This document shows positions 8,405-16,084 of a DNA stretch of 64,000 nt, one piece after another. This DNA comes from Streptomyces sp. 135. GTDB taxonomy: Bacteria; Actinomycetota; Actinomycetes; Streptomycetales; Streptomycetaceae. A program made the translations under genes and the position numbers. Location: the NCBI RefSeq assembly GCF_020026305.1, contig NZ_CP075691.1, positions 1,550,001 through 1,614,000 on the forward strand, given 5' to 3'. The notes beneath the pieces were generated by a model that saw only the letters and a list, made by a program, of their open reading frames with translations, was not told the origin of the DNA and ran no database searches. The number at the start of each line of letters is the position of its first letter. The stretch's first letter is position 1.

Positions 8405-8845
8405 GTGACGGACACCAAGGGAAGCGTGCGGGCCGACGGTCGCCAGAAGCTGATCACGGGGCCGGGCATCCTGCTGCTGTGGCTGTACGGCGTGATGGTC
8501 GTCGGCGCGGTGTCGCGCTCGGCCGTGCAGATCTCGACGGACTTCGACAAGGCCCCGCTCGCGTACTCCCTGTCGGCGCTCGCGGGCCTCGTCTACGGCT
8601 TCATCACGTACTCGCTGGTGCGCGGCGGCGACACGGCCCGCAAGGCGGCGCTGGTGTGCTGCGCCGCGGAGCTGGTGGGCGTGCTGGCCGTGGGTACCTG
8701 GACGCTGGCGGAACCGTCCGCCTTCCCCGACGCCACGGTGTGGTCGGACTTCGGGATGGGCTACCTCTTCATTCCGGTGATCCTGCCGGTGACGGCGATC
8801 TTCTGGCTGGTGAGGGCGCGGCGGGCGGGCCGGGCGGGGCGCTGA
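8405..8845 (+). CDS. Small integral membrane protein
   Basis: About 146 residues from GTG 8405 (MTDTKGSVRADGRQK), with a soluble N-terminus and four hydrophobic segments (about 20-42, 55-75, 83-105, 118-140). A GGGGTGG lies just before 8405; an in-frame GTG at 8396 that overlaps the previous stop is the alternative start. It is coupled to the preceding membrane protein gene, and the two may act together. Its stop is one base from the stop of the convergent lipoprotein gene. No function can be assigned. Confidence 0.75.
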   Translation: MTDTKGSVRADGRQKLITGPGILLLWLYGVMVVGAVSRSAVQISTDFDKAPLAYSLSALAGLVYGFITYSLVRGGDTARKAALVCCAAELVGVLAVGTWTLAEPSAFPDATVWSDFGMGYLFIPVILPVTAIFWLVRARRAGRAGR

Positions 8846-8846
8846 A

Positions 8847-9599
8847 TCAGCCCTGGCCCCCGCCTTGCTCTGCCTCCTCCTTCTCCACCTTCTCCACTTG
8901 GGCGTCGAGAAGCTTGAGATCGGGTGCTGTCAGCTCCGAAGGCGCCTCCAGATCGGTGGCCCGGAACGTGATGACGGTCGATCCGCTGCGCACCACGGTG
9001 AACCGGGCGGCGGCGAACTCACCGTGCGTGCCGCCCTGAAGCACGTAGGCGACGGCTTCGTCCCCGATGCCCTGGGCGGGCCAGTCGTCGACCTTGCCGT
9101 ACGTCCCTTCGGCGCTTTCGAACCCCTTGCCGCACTTCGCCACCGCGTCGCGCAGCCCCGCCATCACTTTCTTGGCCCCGGCGTTGTCGTGCGCGGCGAG
9201 CCCGACGACGAGTTCCTCTCCCTTCGGCTTGTCATACGTGGTCCCCTTCTCGACGACCGCGTAGGGGTGGAACGCCTTCGGCTTGGGGCTGGAGCTGTAG
9301 GACGACATGAGGTCGAGCGGCCGGCACCGGGCAGGGTCGGCGGCGGAGTCGGACTTCCCGTACGCGGCGGCCAACCCGTTGTCCAGGACCCGTATCTCGC
9401 GCCGCGGCCCGATGTCTTCACCGGTGAGCTCCATGGCTTTCAGCACGGCGGCCCGCCCTGCCTCCCGCTGCGGCGCACCGCTCTCCTTCTCGGCTCCCCC
9501 GTCCCGCTCCTCCCCTTCACCGGAATCGGTGCCGCATGCCACGGCCCCCAGTAGCAGCGGGACCACAAGGGCACTCACGTACTGCGTATGGCGACGCAC
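8847..9599 (-). CDS. Secreted lipoprotein of unknown function
   Basis: About 250 residues. From GTG 9599 the protein starts with Arg residues and a hydrophobic stretch ending GAVAC, a plausible lipobox, then a charged linker (GEGEERDGGAEKES). The mature part has an alternating pattern with VVEKGTTYDKPKGEELVVG and two Cys (about residues 95 and 160) that could form a disulfide. An AGAGG lies about 11 bases before the GTG. This looks like one of the many extracytoplasmic ligand- or partner-binding lipoproteins of Streptomyces. No named family recognised. Confidence 0.7.
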   Translation of the reverse strand: MRRHTQYVSALVVPLLLGAVACGTDSGEGEERDGGAEKESGAPQREAGRAAVLKAMELTGEDIGPRREIRVLDNGLAAAYGKSDSAADPARCRPLDLMSSYSSSPKPKAFHPYAVVEKGTTYDKPKGEELVVGLAAHDNAGAKKVMAGLRDAVAKCGKGFESAEGTYGKVDDWPAQGIGDEAVAYVLQGGTHGEFAAARFTVVRSGSTVITFRATDLEAPSELTAPDLKLLDAQVEKVEKEEAEQGGGQG

Positions 9600-9627
9600 G
9601 CCATAGGCACCTCTACCCACCTGGTCA

Positions 9628-9795
9628 TCAACCTCTCTTGAAGCCGCTCCAGCTGCCCCACAACATGACGTATCCCTCGGGAGCGGCGTGCACCTTGGCT
9701 GCGAACTCCTCGATTCCAAGACCATCGGGAACGTTCCCGGCACCGCCGAAGGGCGTCAACGTGACACAGGACACACATATCTGACGCAAGGCCAT
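9628..9795 (-). CDS. Possible 55-residue ORF or 3' gene remnant
   Basis: Frame ATG 9795 to TGA 9628. The last 40 residues (from PFGGAGNVPDGLGIEEF to LWGSWSGFKRG) look like real protein, with hydrophobic/charged alternation and several Trp, while the first 12 are poor. There is no Shine-Dalgarno and third-position GC is lower than in neighbours. It could be the 3' remnant of a lost gene, or a small protein ahead of the lipoprotein gene. Low confidence. Confidence 0.25.
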   Translation of the reverse strand: MALRQICVSCVTLTPFGGAGNVPDGLGIEEFAAKVHAAPEGYVMLWGSWSGFKRG

Positions 9796-10062
9796 CAGTG
9801 GTGACTGAACGTATGCGCATGCGACGACTCCCGGCCATTCACCGGTCGCCCGTGGAACAAGGGGCGGAAGCGCTTCACGGGGGCTGCGTGGCGCTCCGTG
9901 GGGCGACTTGGTGCCCTATGAATCAGCCGTCCCCTGCGACAGGGCGGCTCGGGGGATCACGGAACGCGAGGAAACGGCACGGGAAACTGGCGGGTCCGCC
10001 GGGCGAAATGTCCGCGTGGCACCGCGGCGGAAATCGATGCCGGGCGCCGCACACATGCCGAC
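9796..10062. other. Intergenic stretch without recognised gene
   Basis: Together with the weak ORF before it, this makes a gap of over 500 bases between the lipoprotein gene and the terminator of the GNAT gene. GC content and codon pattern are less biased than in coding regions. No RNA gene, repeat or promoter pair was recognised. Confidence 0.4.
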
Positions 10063-10104
10063 GGCCGACGCGAGCGCCCTGGAACGAGGGCGTTCGCGTC
10101 GGCC
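10063..10104. terminator. Hairpin terminator downstream of GNAT gene
   Basis: An 18-base arm at 10063-10080 pairs with 10087-10104 with one mismatch around a GGAACG loop. It follows the minus-strand GNAT gene stop at 10133. Confidence 0.8.
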
Positions 10105-10132
10105 GGCCGGTGTCAGGGAGCCAGTGGCTTCG

Positions 10133-10636
10133 CTAGGCGCTCGCCACGTACGCGCGGGTGTCGGAGTCCTTGGCCAGGGTCACGACGGTGAGCCGGTCGT
10201 TCACCCGCCGGGTCTGCACGGGGGCGTAGCCGTGCTTGCGGTAGAGCTGGAGGTTCTGTTCACTGCGGTGGCCGGTGAAGAGCTGGAAGCTCTTGGTGGT
10301 GCCGTCCGCGCCGAGCTGTCGCTCGATCGCGTTCAGGAGCCGGCCGCCCAGGCCGTGCCGCTGCATCCTGGGGTGGACGATGAGCTTGCCGATCCGCGCC
10401 GTGCCGTCGGCGTCGACCGTGCCGCGCACGGAGGCCACCACCTCGTCGCCGAGGCGGGCCACCAGGACGGTGCCCGTGGTCAGTTCGGCCTTGATGGAGT
10501 CGAGGGACTGGGTCAGCGGCTCGATCGAGTAGTCGCCGTAGAGCTCGGCCTCGCTCTGGTAGCAGAGGTACTGCAGTTTGAGGATCTGCTCGGCGTCCGC
10601 TTCCGTCGCCTCCGAGATGGTCACGCTCATGCCCAT
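10133..10636 (-). CDS. GNAT-family N-acetyltransferase
   Basis: 167 residues with a full GNAT fold: N-terminal VTISEATEADAEQILKLQYLCY, core strand IGKLIVHPRMQRHGLGGRLL (acetyl-CoA loop R-H-G-L-G-G near residue 95), and the LFTGHRSEQNLQLYRKHGY signature toward the end. ATG 10636 was preferred because GGGAGG lies 9 bases upstream; ATG 10630 is also possible. It starts 38 bases after the stop of the small sigma-factor gene on the same strand, so they may be co-transcribed. Acceptor substrate unknown. Confidence 0.85.
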   Translation of the reverse strand: MGMSVTISEATEADAEQILKLQYLCYQSEAELYGDYSIEPLTQSLDSIKAELTTGTVLVARLGDEVVASVRGTVDADGTARIGKLIVHPRMQRHGLGGRLLNAIERQLGADGTTKSFQLFTGHRSEQNLQLYRKHGYAPVQTRRVNDRLTVVTLAKDSDTRAYVASA

Positions 10637-10673
10637 GTGTGCATGCCTCCCGCTCACCTGCTCCACCGGTTGT

Positions 10674-11201
10674 CTAACGCTCCTTTCCCCGCGGTTCAGG
10701 AGCTGCAACCTCCGCCGCCAGCATTCTGCGCAGGCATCCCAGGCATCGGGAACGTTCCGGCCCCAGACTCCCCTGTGACATTCCCAACTCCCCTGCGATT
10801 TCTCGGTAGGTGAGGTCCTTGGGGGACAGCAGCGCGGCCATGAGGCGGGGGCAGCGGCCGGGCAGCCTGCGCACCGCGGCGTGCAGGGTGCGGTGCCGGT
10901 CGGCGGTCAGGGCGCGCTGCTCGGGGCCGCGGTCGGTGTCGTCGGCGGGCTCGGCCGCGTACGCCACCTCCTGCCGGCTGGTGCGGCGGGAGCGGCGCGC
11001 CTCGGACTGGACGGCGCCGCGCAGCCACAGCGCCGGGTCGGCGGGCGGACCGTCGGACTCCAGGCGCTCCAGCAGGCGCAGCCAGACGGCTTGTTCCAGG
11101 TCGCGCGCGTCGGCGCCGGAGTCGAGTGCCTCCGCGGATGCCTCGGCGGCGAGCAGCGGACGCAGGGTGGGGATGAGCGTGGGGATGAGCTCGTACGTCA
11201 T
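10674..11201 (-). CDS. Small sigma-70-like (ECF-type) RNA polymerase sigma factor
   Basis: 175 residues. A region-2-like helix (DARDLEQAVWLRLLERL, near residue 35) and a C-terminal region-4 helix-turn-helix (LTYREIAGELGMSQGSLGPERSRCLGCLRRML, about residues 130-160) are separated by an Arg-rich linker. Region 2 is short and lacks a clear -10 melting motif, so it may be a divergent ECF factor or a transcriptional regulator of sigma fold. No anti-sigma gene is adjacent; the downstream GNAT gene is probably in the same transcript. A 12-bp hairpin just upstream isolates it from the GlpQ gene. Confidence 0.75.
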   Translation of the reverse strand: MTYELIPTLIPTLRPLLAAEASAEALDSGADARDLEQAVWLRLLERLESDGPPADPALWLRGAVQSEARRSRRTSRQEVAYAAEPADDTDRGPEQRALTADRHRTLHAAVRRLPGRCPRLMAALLSPKDLTYREIAGELGMSQGSLGPERSRCLGCLRRMLAAEVAAPEPRGKER

Positions 11202-11214
11202 GCCCGGCGGGACG

Positions 11215-11248
11215 CGGCCGCTCCGGTACGAGGTTGCCGGAGCGGCCG
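11215..11248. terminator. 12-bp perfect hairpin between GlpQ gene and sigma gene
   Basis: CGGCCGCTCCGG (11215-11226) pairs perfectly with CCGGAGCGGCCG (11237-11248). On the minus strand it follows the phosphodiesterase stop (11298) and precedes the sigma factor start (11201). Confidence 0.65.
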
Positions 11249-11297
11249 TCTCTCACCCCAACCGGGGGCGCTCCCCCAGTCGTTGACGGGGCGCCGC

Positions 11298-12470
11298 TCA
11301 GTCCCTGTCGAAGTCCGCGGCGGCCAGCAGCGCGGTGTCCGGGTTGTCGGAGAAGATGCCGTCGATGCCCGTCTCGAAGTAGGCCTTGAGGGCGCCGAAG
11401 GCGTCTCCGTAGGCGGCCGGGTCGGTGCCCTTCCTGAAGTTCGCGGGCAGGAAGGTGTTCTCGTTGCGCATCGTGTACGGGTGCAGGATCAGGTCCGCCT
11501 CGTGCGCGTCCTCGACGAGCGTGGTCGGCGTGCCGAGGCTGCCGTCGGCCTTCTTCGGGATGACCAGGTCGAGCGTCGGACCGATGCCCTGCGCGAAGCG
11601 CGCCATCCACCGCAGGCCCTCGGGCCTGATCAGGTCGGCGACGGTGCGCGGGTCGCCGGCCTCGACGAAGTCCCAGGGGCGGCTGGCGGCGCCGGAAAGA
11701 AGGACGACGCGCGGCGCGGAGACCAGCTTGGCCAGGCGCTGGATGCTGCTCGGCTCGAAGGACTGGAGGAAGTTCGGCGAGTTCTTCTTGTGGCGGCCGT
11801 AGCGGCGCAGGAGCTTGGCGAGCGGCTCTTCGAGGCCGAGGCCCAGCCCACGGAAGTAGGTGGGGTGCTTGGTCTCGATGTGCAGCCAGATCGGCTTGCC
11901 GCGCTTGCGGCCCTGCTTCTCGGCCCACTCGAAGACCTCTTCGAGGGTGGGCACGTCCCAGCGGCCGTCATAGAGGGTGTTGCGCTGGCGGGTGCCCGGG
12001 ATGCGTTCCTTGGCGCGCAGCGTCTTCAGCTCGGCGAGCGTGAAGTCCTCGGTGAACCAGCCGGTGAGCTTGGCGCCGTCCACGGACTTGGTGGTCTTGC
12101 GGGAGGCGAACTCGGGGCGCGCGGCGACGTCCGTCGTCCCGGTGATGTCGTTCTCGTGACGGCATACGAGGTGGCCGTCCTTGGTGGGGACGATGTCCTG
12201 CTCGATGACGTGGGCGCCCATGTCCAGGGCGAGCTGGTACGAGCCGAGCGTGTGCTCGGGCCGGTAGCCGCTGGCCCCCCGGTGCGCGACGACGGTCGGC
12301 TTCGGCAGGCTCTCGTATCCGCCGTGCCCGGGTCCGTGCCGCTCGTCGGCTCTCGCCACCGTGGGCAGACCGACCGCGGCGGTGCCCGCGCCGAGGAGCG
12401 CAGCCCCCAGTACCGCTCGACGCCCCCGGCTCGTCCCCGACTGCTGCTGACCCGACTCCTGCGTCGCCAT
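11298..12470 (-). CDS. glpQ: Secreted glycerophosphodiester phosphodiesterase (Tat)
   Basis: 390 residues from ATG 12470, which has a GGGAGGAG Shine-Dalgarno at good distance. The N-terminus is a Tat signal peptide (S-R-G-R-R-A-V-L then a hydrophobic stretch to VARA). The GDPD TIM barrel starts with VVAHRGASGYRPEHT (catalytic His, near residue 60) and continues with EQDIVPTKDGHLVCRHE (metal-binding Glu/Asp and second His). C-terminal GIDGIFSDNPDTAL is the conserved final strand. It hydrolyses glycerophosphodiesters from teichoic acids or phospholipids to glycerol-3-phosphate outside the membrane. Phosphate-starvation control is usual in the family, but I did not identify a PHO box. Confidence 0.93.
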   Translation of the reverse strand: MATQESGQQQSGTSRGRRAVLGAALLGAGTAAVGLPTVARADERHGPGHGGYESLPKPTVVAHRGASGYRPEHTLGSYQLALDMGAHVIEQDIVPTKDGHLVCRHENDITGTTDVAARPEFASRKTTKSVDGAKLTGWFTEDFTLAELKTLRAKERIPGTRQRNTLYDGRWDVPTLEEVFEWAEKQGRKRGKPIWLHIETKHPTYFRGLGLGLEEPLAKLLRRYGRHKKNSPNFLQSFEPSSIQRLAKLVSAPRVVLLSGAASRPWDFVEAGDPRTVADLIRPEGLRWMARFAQGIGPTLDLVIPKKADGSLGTPTTLVEDAHEADLILHPYTMRNENTFLPANFRKGTDPAAYGDAFGALKAYFETGIDGIFSDNPDTALLAAADFDRD

Positions 12471-12865
12471 TGGCGCTCCTCCCGTTGTGCATCCGCCTTG
12501 CACCTGACAAAGCGGGACTGATCGTAGGTGGCCGCGAGTGACGGGTGGGAGACCCTGGACGGAACGGCGGGGTGACGCGGCATGGCGAATGGGCGCACCA
12601 TGGAGGCTGCGGCCCGTGCGGAAGGGCCGCTACGCAGAGAGAAGTGTGTGGGTGACAAGGACCACTACTTCGGGCCACACCGTTCCCGCGGGGATACGGT
12701 CGTCGCACGGGCCACGCCCCGGGGCGACGTGGCACAGGGCCGTGTCAACACTGCGTATCGGGTGCGTGAACCCGATGTGCAAACGGCGGTGACCCGCGAG
12801 TACCGTACTCACCTGCACTTACTCGTCACCTACTCGTCGTCGACCCGTTGACACCGGAGGGCCTG
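12471..12865. other. Divergent intergenic region between glpQ-like and plsC-like genes
   Basis: 395 bases between the outward-reading GlpQ (minus) and acyltransferase (plus) genes. It must contain both promoters. I see no strong hairpin, no coding-like frame and no clear operator dyad. Confidence 0.4.
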
Positions 12866-13537
12866 TTGTCCCGTCTAGCGCTCATCAAGGCAGTGCTCGG
12901 ACCGATCTTGCGCCTGATGTTCCGCCCACGGGTAGAAGGCGCCGAGAACATTCCCGGGACCGGGCCCGTCATTCTGGCCGGAAACCACCTGACGTTCATC
13001 GACTCGATGATCCTGCCGCTCGTGACCAACCGTCCGGTGTTCTTCATCGGCAAGGACGAGTACGTCACCGGCAAGGGCCTCAAGGGCCGCCTGATGGCGT
13101 GGTTCTTCACGGGCGTCGGCATGATTCCGGTGGACCGGGACGGCGGGCGTGGCGGTGTCGCCGCGCTGATGACGGGTCGGCGCATTCTCGATGACGGCAA
13201 GGTCTTCGGCATCTACCCCGAGGGCACGCGGTCGCCCGACGGGCGGCTGTACCGGGGCCGTACGGGGATCGCGCGGCTGACGCTGATGACGGGGGCGCCG
13301 GTCGTGCCGTTCGCGATGATCGGCACGGACAAGCTTCAGCCCGGCGGCAAGGGGGTGCCGCGGCCGGGCAAGGTGACGGTTCGTTTCGGCGAGGCGATGG
13401 AGTTCTCGCGGTACGACGGCATGGATCGTGACCGTTATGTGCTGCGGGCGGTGACGGACTCCGTGATGACGGAGGTCATGCAGCTGTCCGGGCAGGAGTA
13501 TGTGGACATGTATGCGACGAAGGCCAAAGCGGCGTAG
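12866..13537 (+). CDS. plsC: 1-acyl-sn-glycerol-3-phosphate acyltransferase (PlsC/LPLAT family)
   Basis: 223 residues. TTG at 12866 is taken as start because GGAGGG sits 5 bases upstream; an earlier in-frame TTG at 12848 has no such site. LPLAT blocks are complete: NHLTFIDS (the catalytic HX4D), a GMIPVDRDGGRGG block II, IYPEGTRSPDG block III, and a hydrophobic PVVPFAMIG block IV. It transfers an acyl chain to lysophosphatidate at the inner face of the membrane in phospholipid synthesis. One of several paralogues expected in Streptomyces, so the exact acceptor is not certain. Confidence 0.88.
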   Translation: MSRLALIKAVLGPILRLMFRPRVEGAENIPGTGPVILAGNHLTFIDSMILPLVTNRPVFFIGKDEYVTGKGLKGRLMAWFFTGVGMIPVDRDGGRGGVAALMTGRRILDDGKVFGIYPEGTRSPDGRLYRGRTGIARLTLMTGAPVVPFAMIGTDKLQPGGKGVPRPGKVTVRFGEAMEFSRYDGMDRDRYVLRAVTDSVMTEVMQLSGQEYVDMYATKAKAA

Positions 13538-13676
13538 CCCTGCGGGGCTTGGGCGGTTTGGTGGTGCGCCCGTGTCGGTGCGGGGGGGGCTTTTGCCCTC
13601 CGGGCCGGGGCGGGCGTTCCGTGTTTTTGCGGGTGGTGGGTTGCGGGTTGCTGGGGAAGGGTGGGGGCGGTTCGTC

Positions 13677-13927
13677 TGCGGGTGCGTGGGGGCTGGTCGC
13701 GCAGTTCCCCGCGTCCCTTGCGGGGCCCCTGCCGGTGACTTCGTGCGGGTGCGTGGGGGTTGCTCGCGCAGTTCCCCGCGCCCCCTACGGGGCCCCTGCC
13801 GGTGACTTCGTGCGGGTGCGTGGGGGTTGCTCGCGCAGTTCCCCGCGCCCCCTACGGGGCCCCTGCCGGTGACTTCGTGCGGGTGCGTGGGGGTTGCTCG
13901 CGCAGTTCCCCGCGCCCCTTGCGGGGC
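13677..13927. repeat. 67-bp tandem repeats, 3.8 copies
   Basis: Units start at 13677, 13744, 13811 and 13878 with an exact 67-base period. Each holds TGCGGGTGCGTGGGGG, the GCGCAGTTCCCCGCG block, a CCCCG/CGGGG hairpin and CCTGCCGGTGACTTCG. The two middle copies are near identical; the first and last differ around the hairpin loop. The GCGCAGTTCCCCGCGCCCC core is, from memory, a very common dispersed element of Streptomyces intergenic DNA. It lies between the convergent PlsC and MFS genes and may act as terminator; short open frames across it are not genes. Confidence 0.9.
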
Positions 13928-13936
13928 TGGCGGTGG

Positions 13937-15481
13937 TCAGGGGTCTTCTGGGGTTTCTGCGAGTTTTTGGCCCTTCAGGAGGAACCACGCTGCTACCGCC
14001 GTCGCCAGGAGGACCGCCGCGCCGGCCGTCGCCGCCAGTCTCAGGCCGTCGACGAATGCCGTCTGGGCCGCTGCCAGCAGGGCGTCCGCCTGGTGGGGCG
14101 GCAGGTCCGCCACCGACTCCACGGCGCCGCCCAGGGATTCGTGGGACGCCGACGCCACGGCGGGCGGGGTGCCCGGTGGGGCCGTGAAGTCGCGGTAGAC
14201 GCCGGTGACGATGGAGCCGAGGAGGGCGATGCCGAGCGCCGCGCCCAGTTCGTACGCCGTTTCCGACACCGCGGAGGCCGCGCCCGCCTCTTCCTTGGGG
14301 ACGCTGGAGAGAATGACGTCGGCGGTCACCGTGAACGAGAAGCCCGCGCCGATGCCGACGACCAGCAGCGAAGCCCCGAGCAGCGGATAGCCGGTGGACT
14401 GGCTCAGGCCGGTGAGCGCGGCGAGCGAGAGCCCGACCGCCGCCAGCCCGCCCGCGACCACGATACGGACGGAGAAGCGGCGCGCCACCACGCCCGCGAC
14501 GAGACCCGCCGCCACCGCGCCCACCGCGGCGGGCAGTTCGGCGAGGCCCGCCTCGAACGGCCGCCTGCCCTGCACCAGTTGCAGGAACTGGGAGAGGAAG
14601 AAGACCAGACCGGAGAGGCCGAGGACGGTCAGCAGGTCGGCGAGCACCGCCCCGGAGAAGCCGCGGTTGCGGAAGAGCCGCATGTCCAGGAGCGGCGCGT
14701 CGAGGGTCAGTTGGCGGCGTACGAACCAGGTGAGCGCCGCCGCGCCGACGACCGCCGCCACCACGACGTCCCAGCGCAGGCCGTGCGCGGCCGCCTCCTT
14801 GATGGCGTACACCACGGCGATCATGCCGATGAGCGAGAGCACGACGCTGACCAGGTCCCAGGGGCCCGGCGCCGGGTTCTTCGACTCGGGGAGCAGCTTG
14901 ATGCCGACGAGGACCAGGACCGCCATCACCGGCAGGTTGATGAGGAAGACCGAACCCCACCAGAAGTGTTCGAGCAGGAAGCCGCCGACGACGGGCCCGA
15001 CGGCCGCGCCCGCGGACGCCATGGCGCCCCAGATGCCGACCGCGAGGCTGCGCTCGCGCGGGTCGTGGAAGATGTTCCGGATCAGCGCCAGCGTCGACGG
15101 CATCAGGGTCGCGCCCGCGACACCGAGCAGCGCGCGGGCCAGGATCATCAACTCCGGGCTGGTGGCGTAGGAGTTGAGGACGGAGACCGCGCCGAAGGCG
15201 ACGGCGCCGGTGAGCAGCAGCTTCTTGCGGCCGATGCGGTCGCCGAGGCTGCCCATGGAGACCAGCAGTCCCGCGATGACGAAGGAGTAGACGTCGCCGA
15301 TCCACAGCAGCTGGGTGCCGGAGGGCTTGAGGTCCTCGCTGATGTACGGCGTCGCCAGGCCGAGCACGGTCGCGTCGACGGCGACCAGGAGCACGGCGAG
15401 GACGAGCACGGCGAGCGCGAGCCAGCGGCCGGGGCCGCGCTCCACGTCGGCCCCGGCGGCCCGCTGGTGGGTGCTGGTCAT
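13937..15481 (-). CDS. MFS drug-efflux transporter, DHA2/EmrB-QacA type (14 TMS)
   Basis: 514 residues with about 14 transmembrane segments. Motif D1-type start WLALAVLVLAVLLVAVDATVL, loop 2-3 motif A GSLGDRIGRKKLLL, and motif C-type ALLGVAGATLMPSTLALIRN and AVGPVVGGFLLEHFWWGSVFLINLP mark the 14-TMS proton antiporter family. ATG 15481 overlaps the stop of the TetR gene (ATGA), so regulator and pump are translationally coupled. By family it should export a toxic or endogenous small molecule; the ligand is unknown. Confidence 0.92.
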   Translation of the reverse strand: MTSTHQRAAGADVERGPGRWLALAVLVLAVLLVAVDATVLGLATPYISEDLKPSGTQLLWIGDVYSFVIAGLLVSMGSLGDRIGRKKLLLTGAVAFGAVSVLNSYATSPELMILARALLGVAGATLMPSTLALIRNIFHDPRERSLAVGIWGAMASAGAAVGPVVGGFLLEHFWWGSVFLINLPVMAVLVLVGIKLLPESKNPAPGPWDLVSVVLSLIGMIAVVYAIKEAAAHGLRWDVVVAAVVGAAALTWFVRRQLTLDAPLLDMRLFRNRGFSGAVLADLLTVLGLSGLVFFLSQFLQLVQGRRPFEAGLAELPAAVGAVAAGLVAGVVARRFSVRIVVAGGLAAVGLSLAALTGLSQSTGYPLLGASLLVVGIGAGFSFTVTADVILSSVPKEEAGAASAVSETAYELGAALGIALLGSIVTGVYRDFTAPPGTPPAVASASHESLGGAVESVADLPPHQADALLAAAQTAFVDGLRLAATAGAAVLLATAVAAWFLLKGQKLAETPEDP

Positions 15482-16029
15482 GACTCCACTCTCCGCCGTG
15501 CGCCGCCGATCAGCAGCTCGGCAATCATGTACGAGAAGTCCTTGGCCGCCACCCGGCCGTCCTGCACGGCCCAGGCGCCCGACCCGATGAGGCCGTAGAG
15601 CGCCTCGGTGAGCCAGGCGGGCGTCAGGTCGATGCGGAACTCGCCGCTCTCCTGGCCGCGCCGGAAGAGCGCGGCGAGGCGGGCGTCGATCCGCGACCAG
15701 CCCTCGTTCTGCGTCTCCCCCTCGAAGAGCTGGTTCTCGGTGTAGAGGAACGCGAGGAGCCCGGCGGCGGGCTCGAACTCCTTCACCAGGCGCCGCAGGG
15801 CCTCCTGCGCGCTGCCGTCCCGGAGCCCCGCCCGGTCCAGGGCCGCCTCGCACTCCTGGAGCCCCAGCTCCTCCAGGGCGCGTACGAGCGCGTCACGGCC
15901 CGCGAAATGGCGGTGGAGGGTGGCCCTGCTGATTCCCGCGGCGCGGGCGACCTCGTCCATCGTGGAGGTGGATTTGCGGGTGAGCAGGGCCGCGGCGCTG
16001 CGCAGTACCTGGTCGCGATCGACTGACAT
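15478..16029 (-). CDS. TetR-family regulator of adjacent efflux pump
   Basis: 183 residues. The N-terminal helix-turn-helix is STMDEVARAAGISRATLHRHF (about residues 22-42), followed by FAGRDALVRALEE and a ligand-binding helical domain. It is the first gene of a two-gene operon, overlapping the MFS gene by four bases. The start codon lies within a dyad-rich promoter region, so it very likely represses itself and the pump until a ligand binds. Confidence 0.9.
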   Translation of the reverse strand: MSVDRDQVLRSAAALLTRKSTSTMDEVARAAGISRATLHRHFAGRDALVRALEELGLQECEAALDRAGLRDGSAQEALRRLVKEFEPAAGLLAFLYTENQLFEGETQNEGWSRIDARLAALFRRGQESGEFRIDLTPAWLTEALYGLIGSGAWAVQDGRVAAKDFSYMIAELLIGGARRRVES

Positions 16030-16066
16030 GAGACAACCATAATCCTATTGAGACGGATATGTCTCA
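16029..16066 (-). promoter_or_regulatory. TetR operator/promoter for tetR-MFS operon
   Basis: TGAGAC (16049-16054) and GTCTCA (16061-16066) form a dyad with a 6-base spacer, and a third TGAGACA half-site is at 16029-16035. On the minus strand a TAGGAT hexamer (a -10 candidate) lies between these elements, close to the ATG at 16029. The layout fits autorepression. Confidence 0.65.
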
Positions 16067-16084
16067 GAGGGTCCCAGGGCGGCG

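Noticed and set aside
12538..12865. Short open frames between the GlpQ and PlsC genes
   Set aside because: Codon use and residue composition do not look like coding sequence; no start signals.
13677..13927. CRISPR array
   Set aside because: The 67-base units are repeated over their whole length, with no variable spacers and no cas genes.
15482..15853. Upstream extension of the MFS transporter
   Set aside because: This is the TetR gene in another frame; the pump starts at the ATGA overlap.
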